This document shows, piece after piece, positions 24,640 through 36,581 of a stretch of DNA of 64,000 nucleotides. The position numbers and the translations under genes are program-made. Source of the DNA: Ophiobolus disseminans. Taxonomy: Eukaryota; Ascomycota; Dothideomycetes; Pleosporales; Phaeosphaeriaceae. The DNA lies in NCBI GenBank assembly GCA_010093685.1, contig MU006216.1:2102487-2166486 (forward strand), read 5' to 3'. Below the pieces are notes generated by a model, which did no database searches, had not been told where the DNA came from, and was given only the letters and a program-made list of their open reading frames with translations. Position 1 is the first letter of the stretch; each line of letters opens with the position of its first letter.

Positions 24640-27600
24640 GCTTCTCTGTTCGATGAATCTCACACCGGTCATTTGCAGCGAGCGCAAAAAATCTTGGGCA
24701 CAAGCCTAGACAACGGAACCGTCTCAAAGCTGTACCATCGGAAATGCCATTATTTGCCGGCCATAGCGCGTTACCCATGAACAATTGCAAAAATCTTATT
24801 TCGTGGCCAAAGACCTGCTGGAAAACAACGACAAGACGGCCCCTTCACGACGTTGCAGCGGTAGCAGTGGACATTGTCATAGTCTACATGTACAACGGAT
24901 CTGGGGGGATATATATGGATGTTGATGAGGACCTTGACATCTTCCGTTGTCAGTCAATGTTCACAAGTGATGCGCGTGGATCAGCACCAGTAAAAGTTCC
25001 CCATCGCGCGATCAATGACATTGCAAAGCAATGGCGTCAAGCACGAGCACCAGTCGCTTCTGTGAGCTCCGCCACGGCCGACTCTCTGATCGACACAGAA
25101 ACTTTGCAAGGTAGTGTTTGGCTGCAAGACCGAGCAATGCTGGAGACACACATATCGAGATCTAGAACCATCATGATCGGTTTCGACATATCGACAGTTC
25201 CTTCGGAGGCAGAAGGTCTCGATATTGCTGCAAAACACCTTTCTGAGTTCATCCAAGAGACGGGGAAGCATCAACAATCGCCAATTGTGTTTCTGGGTCA
25301 TACCACAGCAGGCTTGATCATTCTTCGATCACTACTTCGTTTACCTTCCTCCAAAGTCGACAATGAGGCGATGTGCTCACGTACGGCCGGACTGCTCCTG
25401 TTTTCCTGCCCAGTCACTCCCTCGTGGGCACACGCTTATAAGCTCGCAGCACTTCTTCAATTCAGAGACATAAAGCTTTTCTCTATTTTATACAACAACC
25501 AAAGCGTAAAAGTTCTAAATGGGGTTCTCAAGACGCAACCGGATTCCTTAATGTACAGCCGACAGCGCTTCAAGCTCACTATCGGAATCCCCATCGTACA
25601 GATCCTTGCCCACGATGACCCTATCACGGACGACATGAGCAACCTGCTATACACGCCTGCTCAGACTGTGATTATGAAAAAGGCGTTCCCAAACGCTTTG
25701 CAGTTTGCGTCTTCGGAAGATACGGACTTTCGGCGGATACTGTTGACAATCACGACACTTCTGCACGAGTACAGGTCACTTTCGGCTGCTGTCGCAGGAA
25801 ACACATCGAAATTAGCCCTCTATTGCAACAGGGTACAGACATCAACCAAGGTGATCGATGGTAAATTTTCACTTGCGATTGCCGTAATTTTTCAACAGGA
25901 TCGTTACCCAACTGCAACAACCGTTGAAGCGCTTGATTTGAATTTCTACGCACCAGCTCCTTGCTTGGAAACAGGATATCTTCCATGTGCGTTCATCTGT
26001 ATTGCGTATGGCTAAGCAGTTTTTGCAGGGGACAAACGGCACTACACGTGGCAATTCGCTTGAATCATGAACAATTCGTTCACAGACTGTTATCTATCGA
26101 TGCAGTCGACGTTAACGTCCGCGATTTCAGATTCACTCACACCACTTCATTATGCGGTCGCTGGCTGGAATGAAAAGATGATCAAGGCCCTGCTGCGTAA
26201 TGGCGCAGACACCGGGATGAGAGACGCGTGGAAGCGGACGCCTGAAGATCTTGCGGTAAACACGCTCACGCATAAAAAGAATCGCAAAGATGTTGAGAAC
26301 GCCAATACTGGTCCATGGTCCGGAAATATGTCGTCAAAGACATATCGGCCAGCATGATCTACCGTCTTCGATGAAAGGTCAAATGGCATGCAACAACTAT
26401 CGAGTGATTGTGACAGAGATCTACTCGCATGATCTCAGCGACAAGAGTTGGTCCTTCAGCATATCGATAGCATCGCTTTTGTATAGCCAAGATCATCTTG
26501 TTGACTCTATGCAAAAGAGTCGTCCTAGAGAAGTTCGTGGCGAGGTGCCTGTTTGTACTTGGATACATGTTCCTGCTAATAATGTAAGTCTCTATCCTAC
26601 TTTTGTGGTCAACAAACCAACAGAGCTTAGATGATATGAGTTAATGTAGGTTATTCTGATCGCAATATCCGGCGTCAAACACTCACATGTACAGCATTTT
26701 GTCAGCACGGCACCTTAGTTCACATAGTACATGTGAACTGCATTCTCACGTGACCATTAGTCACCTGCTTACTTATCCTGGTTGTGTATATAATCGCTGT
26801 CCGTAGCTCTCTCAATACAACAACCTTCTCCCTCTTTTCTGCCCTGTCTCTCACATCCTACACATTTGTTCGCGAGGTTGGATATTCATCCAGCTGTGTG
26901 GCAAGATGTCAGAAGATCGACGACATCTTCACGGGGAAACGTGAGATGCATATCTGGATAATAATGTACTTCGATAAGAGCTGATTATCATAGCGCGCTA
27001 TCATACCACAAGCGACACAAGACCGCTTTCACTCGGTATTTATACGCGGTCATGGTCAACTTGCCCCATGAACCTAACTAACAACACTAGCTTCCGTACA
27101 TAAGCTATGAGGCTAGTCAGCGGCAATTGAAACGCGCAGAATACATACAAGCTGCACATGAAGAGAAAGGGCTCACGGGACGTCTCTTTGCTGAGATGTC
27201 AAGAACCATCAAGCTTACCGCGCAAGTAAAACTCCAAAAACCAATTCCCCTCAGCGCCAGGCCTCTCTCAGCCTGCGATGACTCGGGCTCGATTATATCA
27301 AACGATAATATCACCTTTGGCGACTCTAATGACATAGATAATGATGAGAAGGCGCTTGTTGCGTCCTACTTGAACGACAACGCTGCGCTGCACATACGCC
27401 AGTAAGCTTGAATCTGGACTTCGCGTGCTCAGCTAGCTCGAATAGCACACTGGATCAGTACTACTACTACATGCTGGAGTGCACAACAGACCGTGATGCT
27501 GATCAAGTTGTCTCTCGTCGATGGCTAAAGCGACACCCTGGTGCTCGGTACAACATCCTCATGGTGGACCAGTTATGGCTTTGGACAACACATCCGCGTC

Positions 27601-29174
27601 CAACAGGTCATAATACCATTTCGTCGAACGTGATCGGTGAGCAGCAGTCATCAGCCGATACTGGTGTCACATCTGGACCTCAGTCGAACCAAAGCCAGCG
27701 CTATGTCATTTCCAGTTCCCCACCCCGGATGGGCGCAAGCCATCGGATGATGCGATCAGAAGATGATCTTCAGTGGCTAGTTCTTGATCGCAAAGACCGC
27801 AAGCGATATCCGATCCAGGGGCCTGAAGATCTAGTTGCGCGGATACTGGAAACGTGTTGTAACATCTTTGACAGGTTACAAGACAACGTGATGTTGCGCT
27901 TCCTCCAAATGTTCGAAAAAACCATAGGCTCCATTGTAAGCCCGCCACATGTTTTCAGACTATTGACACCACCCTTAGCCAATGATAGGATGATAATGAA
28001 AGCCGCTTGTTTCGGACGTTCCAACAAGAGTCAGCACGTCTTCTGGAGGTGAATATCGCAAACAAGTATTACCAGAAAAGAAAGAGCAAGCTTTTGAAGC
28101 GCATGCTCGACATACGCGAGGAGATCAAGCTTCTGGTTGAGGTTAAGGACGTTCGAGATGAGATCACTATCATACTCACCGTGCTAGAGACACAATATAC
28201 CCTCATAGAACAGATGAGCCGGAAGGACCGCAATTGCCATGCCCTACTGGACAAGCCTGCTGTACAGGGGATCGTCAACTCTAATATCATCGACTTTGAG
28301 AAGATGAAGCTTCAGGCTGGAACTGTTCAAGACAAGGTACGGGCATCATCTCGTGGAACCATTTCAACATACTGAGTAACATCACAAAGCTCAATACGCT
28401 CATGGACTTGAAGCAAAAAGCTGCAAATGCGTGGGAAGCACGAGAAGCGCGCGAAACTGCGGTAGCAGCTAGCAAACAAGGCAATGTAAGTAGGATGTCT
28501 ACGCTGTCTTTCATGCATGGATTGACAATTCGGTCGCAGACTGTTCTGGTGTTTACCATTGTTACGATCATCTTCCTCCCTTTGTCGTTCATGTTAGCGT
28601 TCTTCACCATCAACATATCGGTGTTCCCAAAGGATCAAAAAAATGGAGAAACAAACTGGCCATTAGGCAAGGTTACCGGACGTCTGTGTAAGTTTCGCAG
28701 CTTTCTTCCCCTCAATAATCTTCCACTAAACGCAAACCCAGTTGGTGTATCACTCAGCGTCTCTGTCCCACTCATATTGTTGGCGCTGAACATGGAGGCC
28801 TGTTCGGGCGCGTACAACGAGCTACGCCACGATCATATTCCGCGCATGTGTATCTGGATCCTACTTCGTTGGCCACGATTCGACGCAAGCACCTCATGAG
28901 GCTCCCGGTTTGCGCGATGGGCAAAATGGTTTCAGGAACATCGAGAGGCCTATATGAGGCCGAAGATGAAGATCCCAATGACTCTGAAGACCGCGCTAAG
29001 TGCCTTGCTACTGCTATGCGTGCATCGTCATTTCCAACCAAGGGCTTTACCATGACTCCAGCGGAGCCCAAGGGACAACATGGAGTCCCCGCGAGTAAAT
29101 TGAGATTTCGGAAACCGTGCGACAATATCGATGAGGAGAAAGGAGGCGAAGAGTGTGCGGCTCAAAGGACGTGA
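24640..29174 (+). pseudogene. Decayed alpha/beta-hydrolase, ankyrin, CorA-like gene
   Basis: Resembles fungal multidomain proteins with a SERAC1-like hydrolase front, ankyrin repeats and a CorA-like tail. The start is uncertain (ATG 24640 or downstream). The hydrolase part (24744-25986) has VDIVIVYMYNG, WLQDRAML and GHTTAG where the nucleophile motif is normally GHSxGG. Ankyrin units follow (GQTALHVAIRLNHEQFVHRL; TPLHYAVAGWNEKMIKALL), then CTWIHVPANN, TLDQYYYYML, ILMVDQLWLW, and two membrane segments (VFTIVTIIFLPLSFMLAFF; SLSVSVPLILLAL). Several introns are intact: 27402-27445, one ending in GATAG before GATGATAATGAAAG, one starting GTAAGT after QGN, and one between the membrane segments. Frames break near 26028 (unresolved), near 26131 and 26310, and near 28802 after the second membrane segment. 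About 450 bp (26640-27090) have no match. A heavily spliced live gene is possible but unlikely. Confidence 0.62.
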
Positions 29175-32100
29175 AAAAGAACATCATTTTAGAGGTTGAC
29201 TCAGTCAACACTACGTATCGACATGGCTCTTCGTTCTCTTCGAGCTGAAGATGTGACGTGCCCTGTATGCGAGATACAATGCTATGAAAACCTAAGATCA
29301 CGGAGAATGAGCAAACCGGTGTGCAGGGTATAGGTGCCAGAGAGGACGAGCTCGGACTTTTGCGTGTTTTGAATTAGGTGTTACATTAGCCTATACATCA
29401 CCAGCCCTACTCACTCTTTAGCAGACTTCACAAATAATGCTTCGTATCCCTCCAACCCCCACAATTCCCTACGCCTTCACGATGAGACCTGTATATGTAT
29501 TCAACTGCTCGCACTAATCCTAGCCCGTGAGCTCTCGTCTTGTACAAAAGCTAGATCATGAACCAGTATGCGAAAGTAGCAGCTGCGTGCGAGCAGTCTT
29601 ACAGTGTGACATTAAGCCAAGTCATACCGAGGTGTGTGTTGGGTGCAATGCTTAGCCAATATTGCCGTACAAGCGCAAAGGACCAGCAGCGGCGCTGAAC
29701 AAGCTGTATGCTGCCCTGACTACTCAGCGCTGTTCTAACCCAGAAGTTATAGCGCTACGTATTGCTCCAGCCTCTGTTGTCGCCCATAGCTTTCTAGCCG
29801 CAGCACACAATTTCCCCTTCTTCTGCTCGATGCGTAGAAGTTGCTGAAACAGCCTTGGCCTCTCCGTGAAGGACAATATGTGTGCGGGGAAGGAGACGCG
29901 TGGAGATCATTGCGCAGTCGACTTGTGTTTGTAGGAGCGAGGAAGGACACGGGAGGAGTTGAGTAGTTGAGCGTATGGCGATGGGTGTAAGCTGTAGACC
30001 TGGGGTGACGGATTTGAGGAGCGGGTTGCGGAGCAACGTGCGTGAAAGCCTTTGAGGCATTGTCTGGATACAATGTTTAGATGAGGTTGCTCAGAGGCGC
30101 ATGAAAGCCTTTGAAGTATCGTCCGAATGCAATGCCCAGACAAGATTGCCATAGGTGGTCACCGGCAGATCTGCCGAGTAGTCTTGCTTGCTAGTTTCAG
30201 TCCGGCGAGTGTTGTGTGTTTGAGCACTATCGTAGCTTGTGGACGGCGTAGCCGCTGAGTGCTGCTGTCTGCTTTTGGATCGCTGTGATGTTGCTATTCG
30301 AAGCGCGGGAAGTGGTTGGAGGTCAACAAGACGATGGTGTTGCGGAGGAGAACTCTCGAAGGGGTCAATGCGTTAGGTATCCGTACAGCATCCAAATGCT
30401 AGCCACCCACCACCGAACTTCACCCCACGCATCGCATGAACCATAATCCGCTAGAATCGTGCTCCGAGGCTTCACGGTCATGGCATCGTCTCTTGGACTT
30501 GCCTGCCGCCCCCGAGGATCCTGACATTGAGTGCCGCCAACTCAGCGCTATCCTCAGAGCGACCACAGGTAATTTGAAGCGCCAGGGGCGTGAGATCAAG
30601 CTTATTCAAGCACCGCTGTTGTGTCTGCCTCACTGGAAGAGACTACAGGGAGCATAGCGAATTCACTTTGTTCCCCTCGCTGAGCTTCCGCCAATGCAGG
30701 CTCAGAGGCCGCAGACCGACTTGACTAAACACGCAGAGAAATTTTCGAGCGAGTCCAGCCACGCGCTATCCAAGCGACAGATGGCTGCGCAGTACATGTA
30801 TAAGAACATACTGACTTGAAGTTCAATGCTAAGGGGCTGTCCCGGTGTAGCAATGGCCTCCGCGGACTCTTAGTGAAGCCAGCTGCTTCTTCCGCGCTTC
30901 CCTCAGCGGCCATGCTTACTGCACTTACTGTAGATTTAGGCCAGCACAAACCGAATTACGACGAGCCAGCAGATGAGATATGCTGTGACTTACCAACGCG
31001 AGTCAACCGAGACACCGGGCGGCGGCTGATGGCGCGCGGCCACTCTGCGTCGAAAGGCAGAGCCGCGGACAATCCCGAAGGCGAAGGCTCAGACCTGCTC
31101 CCAATACCGCGGCGCCTATACACACTCGAAGTCCTTATGCAACAGCGACTAGTTGCTCGGCTCGCAGCGGGGCAATGTGATAGCGAATGCCCTTCGTGAC
31201 TGCGAGGCAGACACCACATCATAACGGGTGGACGATACACCAAGCCCGCAGTCTTGGACTGGAGGGTACTTCGCTGGTGATTCGACAGCCCCAAGAGCTT
31301 CACAGAGCAGACAATTCACGAGGCTCACGAGCAGCGCAAATTATCGCCTCCACGTAGTGCGTTCCCGGTCTGCGACACCGACAACAGCGAAGACACCGCC
31401 GCCATCATCGGCGCAACTCTCAAAACTCGATCCCACAACCTCGTGAATCGAGAAGAGTATCACAAAGCTCGTGGACCGCGACGTTGGGGACCTGAACAAG
31501 ACACCCTTCGCAGCAACTTGTTGGTATACTACACAACATGGTGGCCGCCTTCGAGGTCAGGCACCATAGACGGAGACCTCGAAGCTCGATATTCGAGAGC
31601 TGTATAGTTTCGAGAACACAGCGACGCAGTGCGACGGGTTAGCAAAAGCTTATTCCGGCCTGCAGGACACCATTTGTGCAAGCCGCGCACTCAACATTTG
31701 CGGGGTGTGAGAGCCCCCACGACGACGACAACCGCCGTTCAATATCCTCGGATAGACAATATGCGTTCAATACTCAGTCCAAGCTCCTCAACGAGAGAAC
31801 AGCAGCGAGCGTTTCATATAGCCGACGAGAGGCTTACCACCGAGAAAAGACATAAGGATAGACAAGTGGAAGAACACAACTTGGGCCGAGATGAAAGAGA
31901 AGGGAGAGATGACAGCGAGACGAAAGAGACATGAGAAGCGGTATACTTATATCGGCCGAGTTGATGGCATCGCCAAATGACAGCCTGTGACACGGCAAGG
32001 TAGAAGTCGACAAGACTGAAGCGTTCTTATGCTGCACGGCGACAGCAGCGAACAGAATACACAAGCCAAGATGGGGATAACGGAAGCCAAACTCCAGGAC

Positions 32101-32672
32101 ATAAGGTGTCTTCATCACAACCCTGAGCGTTGTATGTGGCCCTTGCTCATCGCGGTCAGTGGTAGACAATGACGTTGGAACCCTGCCGGAACTCGCTCCG
32201 CACGAGCGAGCACATTCGAGTGAAAGTATCGACCACTTGAGGATTGCTTCAGTGGCCCTGGTCCCAACAACCATGCGATGATGCTTCTGCCGAAGGCTTC
32301 CAGACGTTGGTACGATTGAGTAAATTGGTAGGAAGCATTGGGGTCCGACTGAATTCCTTGCTCTTATGGGATATCTTACATAAGGATTCGCCAATCATAA
32401 ACGTACGCAAGTTATAGTCGCAAGTACGCTCATGTGTAAGCAAAGTTCGATCGCCACAACCACATGCGCCACCAGCCGAAGGAGTCTGATAGATGTGCCA
32501 AGTTCCAAGTCATCCATCGGATGCAGATGGTATTCTATGTGCGCCAGAACCGAACAAGGACGGCTGCATTCAGGTGACTGGGATGGTGATCCCAGATGGT
32601 CTCTCAGAACGCAGTCGTCCCTTCGCCGGCGAAGTCTGGTAGCCTCTGGCCTCCATTTCTCCAAGTAGCAGA
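29175..32672. other. 3.5 kb without a recognisable gene
   Basis: Short open stretches occur on both strands, the longest being 31834-32394 (-), but none has domain motifs, splice logic or a credible start. A tandem repeat is listed separately. A short stretch at 31560-31710 (+) has protein-like composition (ELYSFENTATQCDGLAKAYS) but no identity. This may be eroded mobile or genic DNA. Confidence 0.35.
30038..30149. repeat. Direct repeat, two 53-bp units differing only by transitions
   Basis: Units 30038-30090 and 30097-30149 align without gaps (period 59 bp). All 14 differences are C/T or G/A changes; both contain TGAAAGCCTTTGA. Transition-only divergence in a direct duplication is what repeat-induced point mutation or CpG decay would leave. 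Confidence 0.7.
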
Positions 32673-34034
32673 TCATGGATCTGCCAACTTCGGTATGGGT
32701 ATAAGCTGATCCAGACGCTTTGCAATCATCAAAGTACGCTCGTCGAGATCTCCGATGCGGTCTTGCAAAAAGGTGGTCCAGTTGTCGATGTCCTGCACCT
32801 TCTGCTCAAGCAGAGCCTTTTTCAAGTCTTCTTGTGCCGTGCGCGACAGTCGAGAACGTTTGAGTTCCAAGCTCTCGATGATTCCATGGTGCACGTTCAT
32901 GTCGATGCCGATGTCGTCGGGCGTGTCGAGCAGGAGGTCGAACTGAGGGGTCTGCGACCACATCCAGTCTTCGGTCTGTAGCTGTCAGTACATGATCCAG
33001 ATGCGAAGATGCTGGGTACTTACCCGGATCTCGTCGTAGCCCTTCTTGATGTCTGGAACATTGAGGTGCTCGTCGCCGACCATGGCTGTAATATCCACCG
33101 AAGCATACATGTCGGCAAACTCGTCTTGCAGGCACTTCTGGAACGGCTTGACCTCGAGTCCGATGTTGCCGACCGGCGAGCTCACGCTCTCGACGCCCTT
33201 TGCTTGTATGTGTCTCTTCGCCGGAGAGCGCAAGTACTGCGGTATGATGTGGAGGTTGGGCGAGCTCAGTAGTGTGGTCGCATGGTGCAGTGCCCTCAAG
33301 CGTGTGAGCTTGTATGCGGAGCCCGACACCTTTAGCGGTTTGGGCAGCGCGCCATCGTCGAGGGTGTAAGGCGTGCGGTGTGTATCCTGTGGGTCGGAAG
33401 TGCGCTTCTCGTGTCCCTGGTCCAGAACAATGTCGTGTCGCTCGTTGACCCTGGCGCGGTCGATGCCGAGCTTGCGCAATGCCCGCACGACCATCTCGGC
33501 GTGCTTGTCTCTCGTGAAGTCGTTGCGCGGACAGGTGATGCTCCAATTGAGGTTGCCCTCATCGTGGAAGACCGTGCCGCCTCCAGAGCGGCGGCGGACG
33601 AGGTCTACGGCGCCAATGCTAGGCGGCTCGGTGTCAATGTCGTTGGTGTGGTGTCGTGCTGCGTCGAGAATGCCCAGATTGACTTCTGTCCACGGGTTCT
33701 GATTGCGGCCGATGACTACGCACGGGCGGTTCACGTAGAGGAACAAGACGGTGCTGTCCGGCGGCGACTTGCGCAATATGTGGTCTTCAATGGAGAGATT
33801 GAGATACGGGTCGTTGCTGGTGGAGAGGTAGCTTTGCAGCCTGTTCTTGGGGTCCGAGAGTATGTCTGTGAACGATGCGAAGCCCCTAAGACCGCCGAAA
33901 TCCCCGCGGAGAGGGCGCGAACATGCCAGCAAGCCTCTGCGCGCGTGCAAAAGCATTCTGCCCCTGGATGGTGCCATAGTCATCGGGGCGCTGTTGGTGT
34001 TGAAGACATGGAGCCAAGCGCTTGGGCGAAGCAC
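32673..34034 (-). CDS. Mitochondrial lipoate-protein ligase A-like protein
   Basis: Attaches lipoate or octanoate to the lipoyl domains of mitochondrial dehydrogenases and GcvH (BPL/LplA family; yeast Aim22). Two exons, 34034-33024 and 32975-32673, with a 48-bp intron, give 437 residues. The first 50 residues are Arg/Ser/Leu-rich and acid-poor, as in a mitochondrial presequence. The core has NPYLNLS-like DPYLNLSIEDHIL, LFLYVNRPCVVIGRNQNPW, the signature RRRSGGGTVFHDEGNLNWS, KVSGSAYKLTR with the catalytic Lys, and HHATTLLSSPNL. The C-terminal exon is the helical accessory domain (SLELKRSRLS). All active-site motifs are present. Confidence 0.92.
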
Positions 34035-34267
34035 TCATGTGGGGAAATCCGACTAGCGACTCGGAACATCACCTCTCCTACATCAACCACATCTCATCCC
34101 ATCTCAAGTCTACAATACCGACTGTAGGCCTGCACAAGCTCTCAGAATATGACAAGCATGCCATTCAAGCATGTAATGCCATCTCGGGGCAATTCCTTGG
34201 CGCAATGCATCACATGTACCATGGAGGCTCGCATCAGGAAGCGGTTTGCCTCCTTCTCTCACCTCTC

Positions 34268-34369
34268 AGGGGCAGGCCACGCAATTGCAACACCAAAAAG
34301 AGGTAAAGTCTACTTCATGGAGGCGTATAGACTTCACTTTTTTTGGTTGCAATTGCGTGGTCTGCCCCT
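34268..34369. repeat. Foldback element, about 45-bp arms around an 11-bp loop
   Basis: 34268-34313 pairs with 34325-34369 with few mismatches and one 2-base bulge. Both arms include GGGGCAG and CCACGCAATTGCAA, and the loop is TTCATGGAGGC. It could be a MITE or transposon terminal remnant, or an RNA hairpin precursor. Clear target-site duplications were not found. Confidence 0.75.
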
Positions 34370-35313
34370 TATTCTCTTTTACAGAGATCTACTTACCATA
34401 TATAGTTTGGGTAAGATGCCATCTTTTCATCAAGTCACCCAATTCCCACTGGTTCAGCGGTTAAATCATCAATCCACTTTGGTTTAACAACAAAAGCTAA
34501 CGTCAGTTTGGGTAGTTCTTGCGCCTACTTTACCTGTACTATCATGCACTCCACCTGTACTTCCCTGAAAACGAGTTATGCGCCGCCTGCACGGGTGTAC
34601 GCGCATGTTTGGTCTTTTACGCGATGCATATTCAACAAGAAGCGTTGTACGCACAAGGCAGCCTACACAGGTAGTGCGCTCATGCGATGTACGGTATTCA
34701 GCGATCATCTTGTAAGTACAAGTCCCGACTGGCCATTGGGTCAGTGAGTTTGGGCGACATCTTTTTTTTTTGCCGTCTTTTTGTTCAAGTCTCTTCTATG
34801 TTCAAGGAGGTCCTTGATGCTGCTACTTTTTTGCTACGTCTTGCAAAAAAAAACGCCTGTATATCCTCACGATACTATTACTCTCTTAAAACCCCTTGAA
34901 AAGGATACAATAGTAAGCAGGCTATGATATGCTAAAACAAGAGTTGCCGCAGTGCCTATTGAATCATAGCTGGCTTAACATTGGTAGAGCCATTCAGGTG
35001 GTGTTCTTTTGTTGCGAGGAGGAGATGTTCAAGTGCTCGCTTTTCACCAACCTCAATGTTGTTGCTCAGCTAGACATTTTGCAACACCCTCGGCCCTCTC
35101 TCACAACACCAGAACGTCAATCCAGCTACTACTGAGGAGAGGAGAACTACAAGTGCCATGGGTATATATCTTGGGTAATTGGTCTTTATATCATTAATTA
35201 CAAGACAATGATAGCGAACTGGTCACTTGACCATCTTCTCCTCCACACCGCAGAGTTCTTCGGTTCGAGCCTCGCTAACATCACTTCTAGTTTGCTAAGT
35301 GCAGCAGGAACAA

Positions 35314-35361
35314 CAGCCAGCCGCCAGCCGCCAGCCAGCCGCCAGCCAGCCGCCAGCCAAC
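35314..35361. repeat. CCGCCAG/CCAG minisatellite
   Basis: Imperfect tandem units of CCGCCAG and CCAG fill about 48 bp. This is probably slippage-prone non-coding DNA. Confidence 0.8.
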
Positions 35362-35792
35362 TGACTTCTGACTCTAGTTTCCAGATTCATTTCAGTAAAG
35401 TCGCAGAGTGCGTTTGTTAGACAGTTCCAGGATCCGGATTTGTAAGTTCAATCCACTCCTCATCACTAAACATCACAAAGTTTCCAGTTTGCTATCATTA
35501 CAAGTCTTCTCTTTTTGCCCTTTTCTTTTGCTGGCCTAGCGCAAAGAAGCAGTTAGGAAGGCAGTTAAGCGATGCAAGTATGTTGTCTCTATTTGCTGTT
35601 CTTTTTGCTTGCGTGGGCTCTGTAGGTTGCCCCGTTGAAGCATATCTAAATGCGCTATGTGCGGCGTGCTCTCGCTTGCGAGCCACTCTGGTGTTGAGGA
35701 TTTCCTTCTGCCTTCGACTTTCTCTCCACCCACACAACACCACCTACCACCTACCACCTACCACCACATCACACAGCAACGACAACAACAAG

Positions 35793-36404
35793 ATGGCAGC
35801 CACCATCCACCGCTCCACTCGTTGGCAACGAGCCAAGGCCGCCTGCCGCCGCTCCTGGGCTCGCCTTGCCCTCCCCCGTCCTCGCTCTGCTGCTCCACAG
35901 CCCACCGCCCACGCCCGCCAGCACCTCGCTGAGTACCTGTCGCCACGCCCGCCCGCCCCCGTCCCGATGTGCGCCGTGCCTGGCTACGGCGACGTGCCAG
36001 CGGCCGATGAATCGCCCACCTTCCGGCTGTTCGAGGAGCGCGCGGCCGAGCAAGCTGCGCTCCTGCGGGAGATGCCTGGCTTCTGGCGGCCTGCGGGTCG
36101 CGTCGAGGGAGTGGAGGGAGGAGTGGCGGAGAGGAGGGGACAGCGGCTGTTGAGGGTCGAGATGATGAGGTCGTGGATGTGCCAGCCGGTGACTGCGTAA
36201 GTGTGTTCCTGTCTATCTTCAAAGGGTTGAATTGGGTCGGGAATACGTGTCTTGAGGCAGCAGAGACCTCCTGGACACTTTATTGGTGCTATACTCGGGC
36301 GCTCATAGTGTTTTGAGGCTATACAAGACTCATCAAATGCACAGTGTGTGGATGCTAACAATTGCAGTGTCCCCGCACCAATAGCCATGCCCTGCCCATC
36401 ATGA
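35793..36404 (+). CDS. Hypothetical basic protein
   Basis: Unrecognised. Exon 1 (35793-36196) ends at a perfect donor GTAAGT, and exon 2 (36368-36404) begins after AATTGCAG, giving 146 residues. The ATG follows a CA-rich leader (ACAACAACAAG), typical of fungal starts. The N-terminus is Arg/Ala-rich and acid-poor (RWQRAKAACRRSWARLALPR) and could be a mitochondrial presequence. A Pro-rich stretch (PRPPAPVPMC) follows, then an acidic helix (FRLFEERAAEQAALLREMPG). The high GC bias gives long overlapping open stretches on the other strand, so the coding call rests on the splice pair and leader. Confidence 0.5.
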
Positions 36405-36500
36405 AGGCCGTATCGATCGTTCTCTCACCACCTGATACGCGCCCCCCGCCCCTCACCGCTTCCTCAAACCCGCACCACCGACAAACTGTCTCCCGCTTTG

Positions 36501-36508
36501 TATATAAG
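36501..36508 (+). promoter_or_regulatory. TATA box of decayed metalloprotease B
   Basis: TATATAAG lies 74 bp before the former ATG at 36582, nearly the same spacing as in copy A. Confidence 0.55.
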
Positions 36509-36581
36509 TATCCGCCTGCCTCTCAGCCACTCCGTCACCCTCACCACCTCCGACTCTACAAGCACTCTTAAGAACAATACC

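Larger units (their letters stand above)
34035..35792. other. AT-rich intergenic region with repeats
   Basis: 1.76 kb with homopolymer A and T runs, a foldback element and a GCCAGCC minisatellite (each listed). An ACCACCT-type short repeat at about 35741-35766 lies just before the next gene. No ORF has family features. Confidence 0.45.

Noticed and set aside
35250..35285. tRNA-like GGTTCGAGCC near 35257
   Set aside because: The bases around it do not form a T-arm stem, and no acceptor or anticodon arms can be placed upstream.
35769..36222. Long antisense reading frames over the 35.8-kb gene
   Set aside because: They follow from high GC and codon bias of the sense strand and lack start context and motifs.
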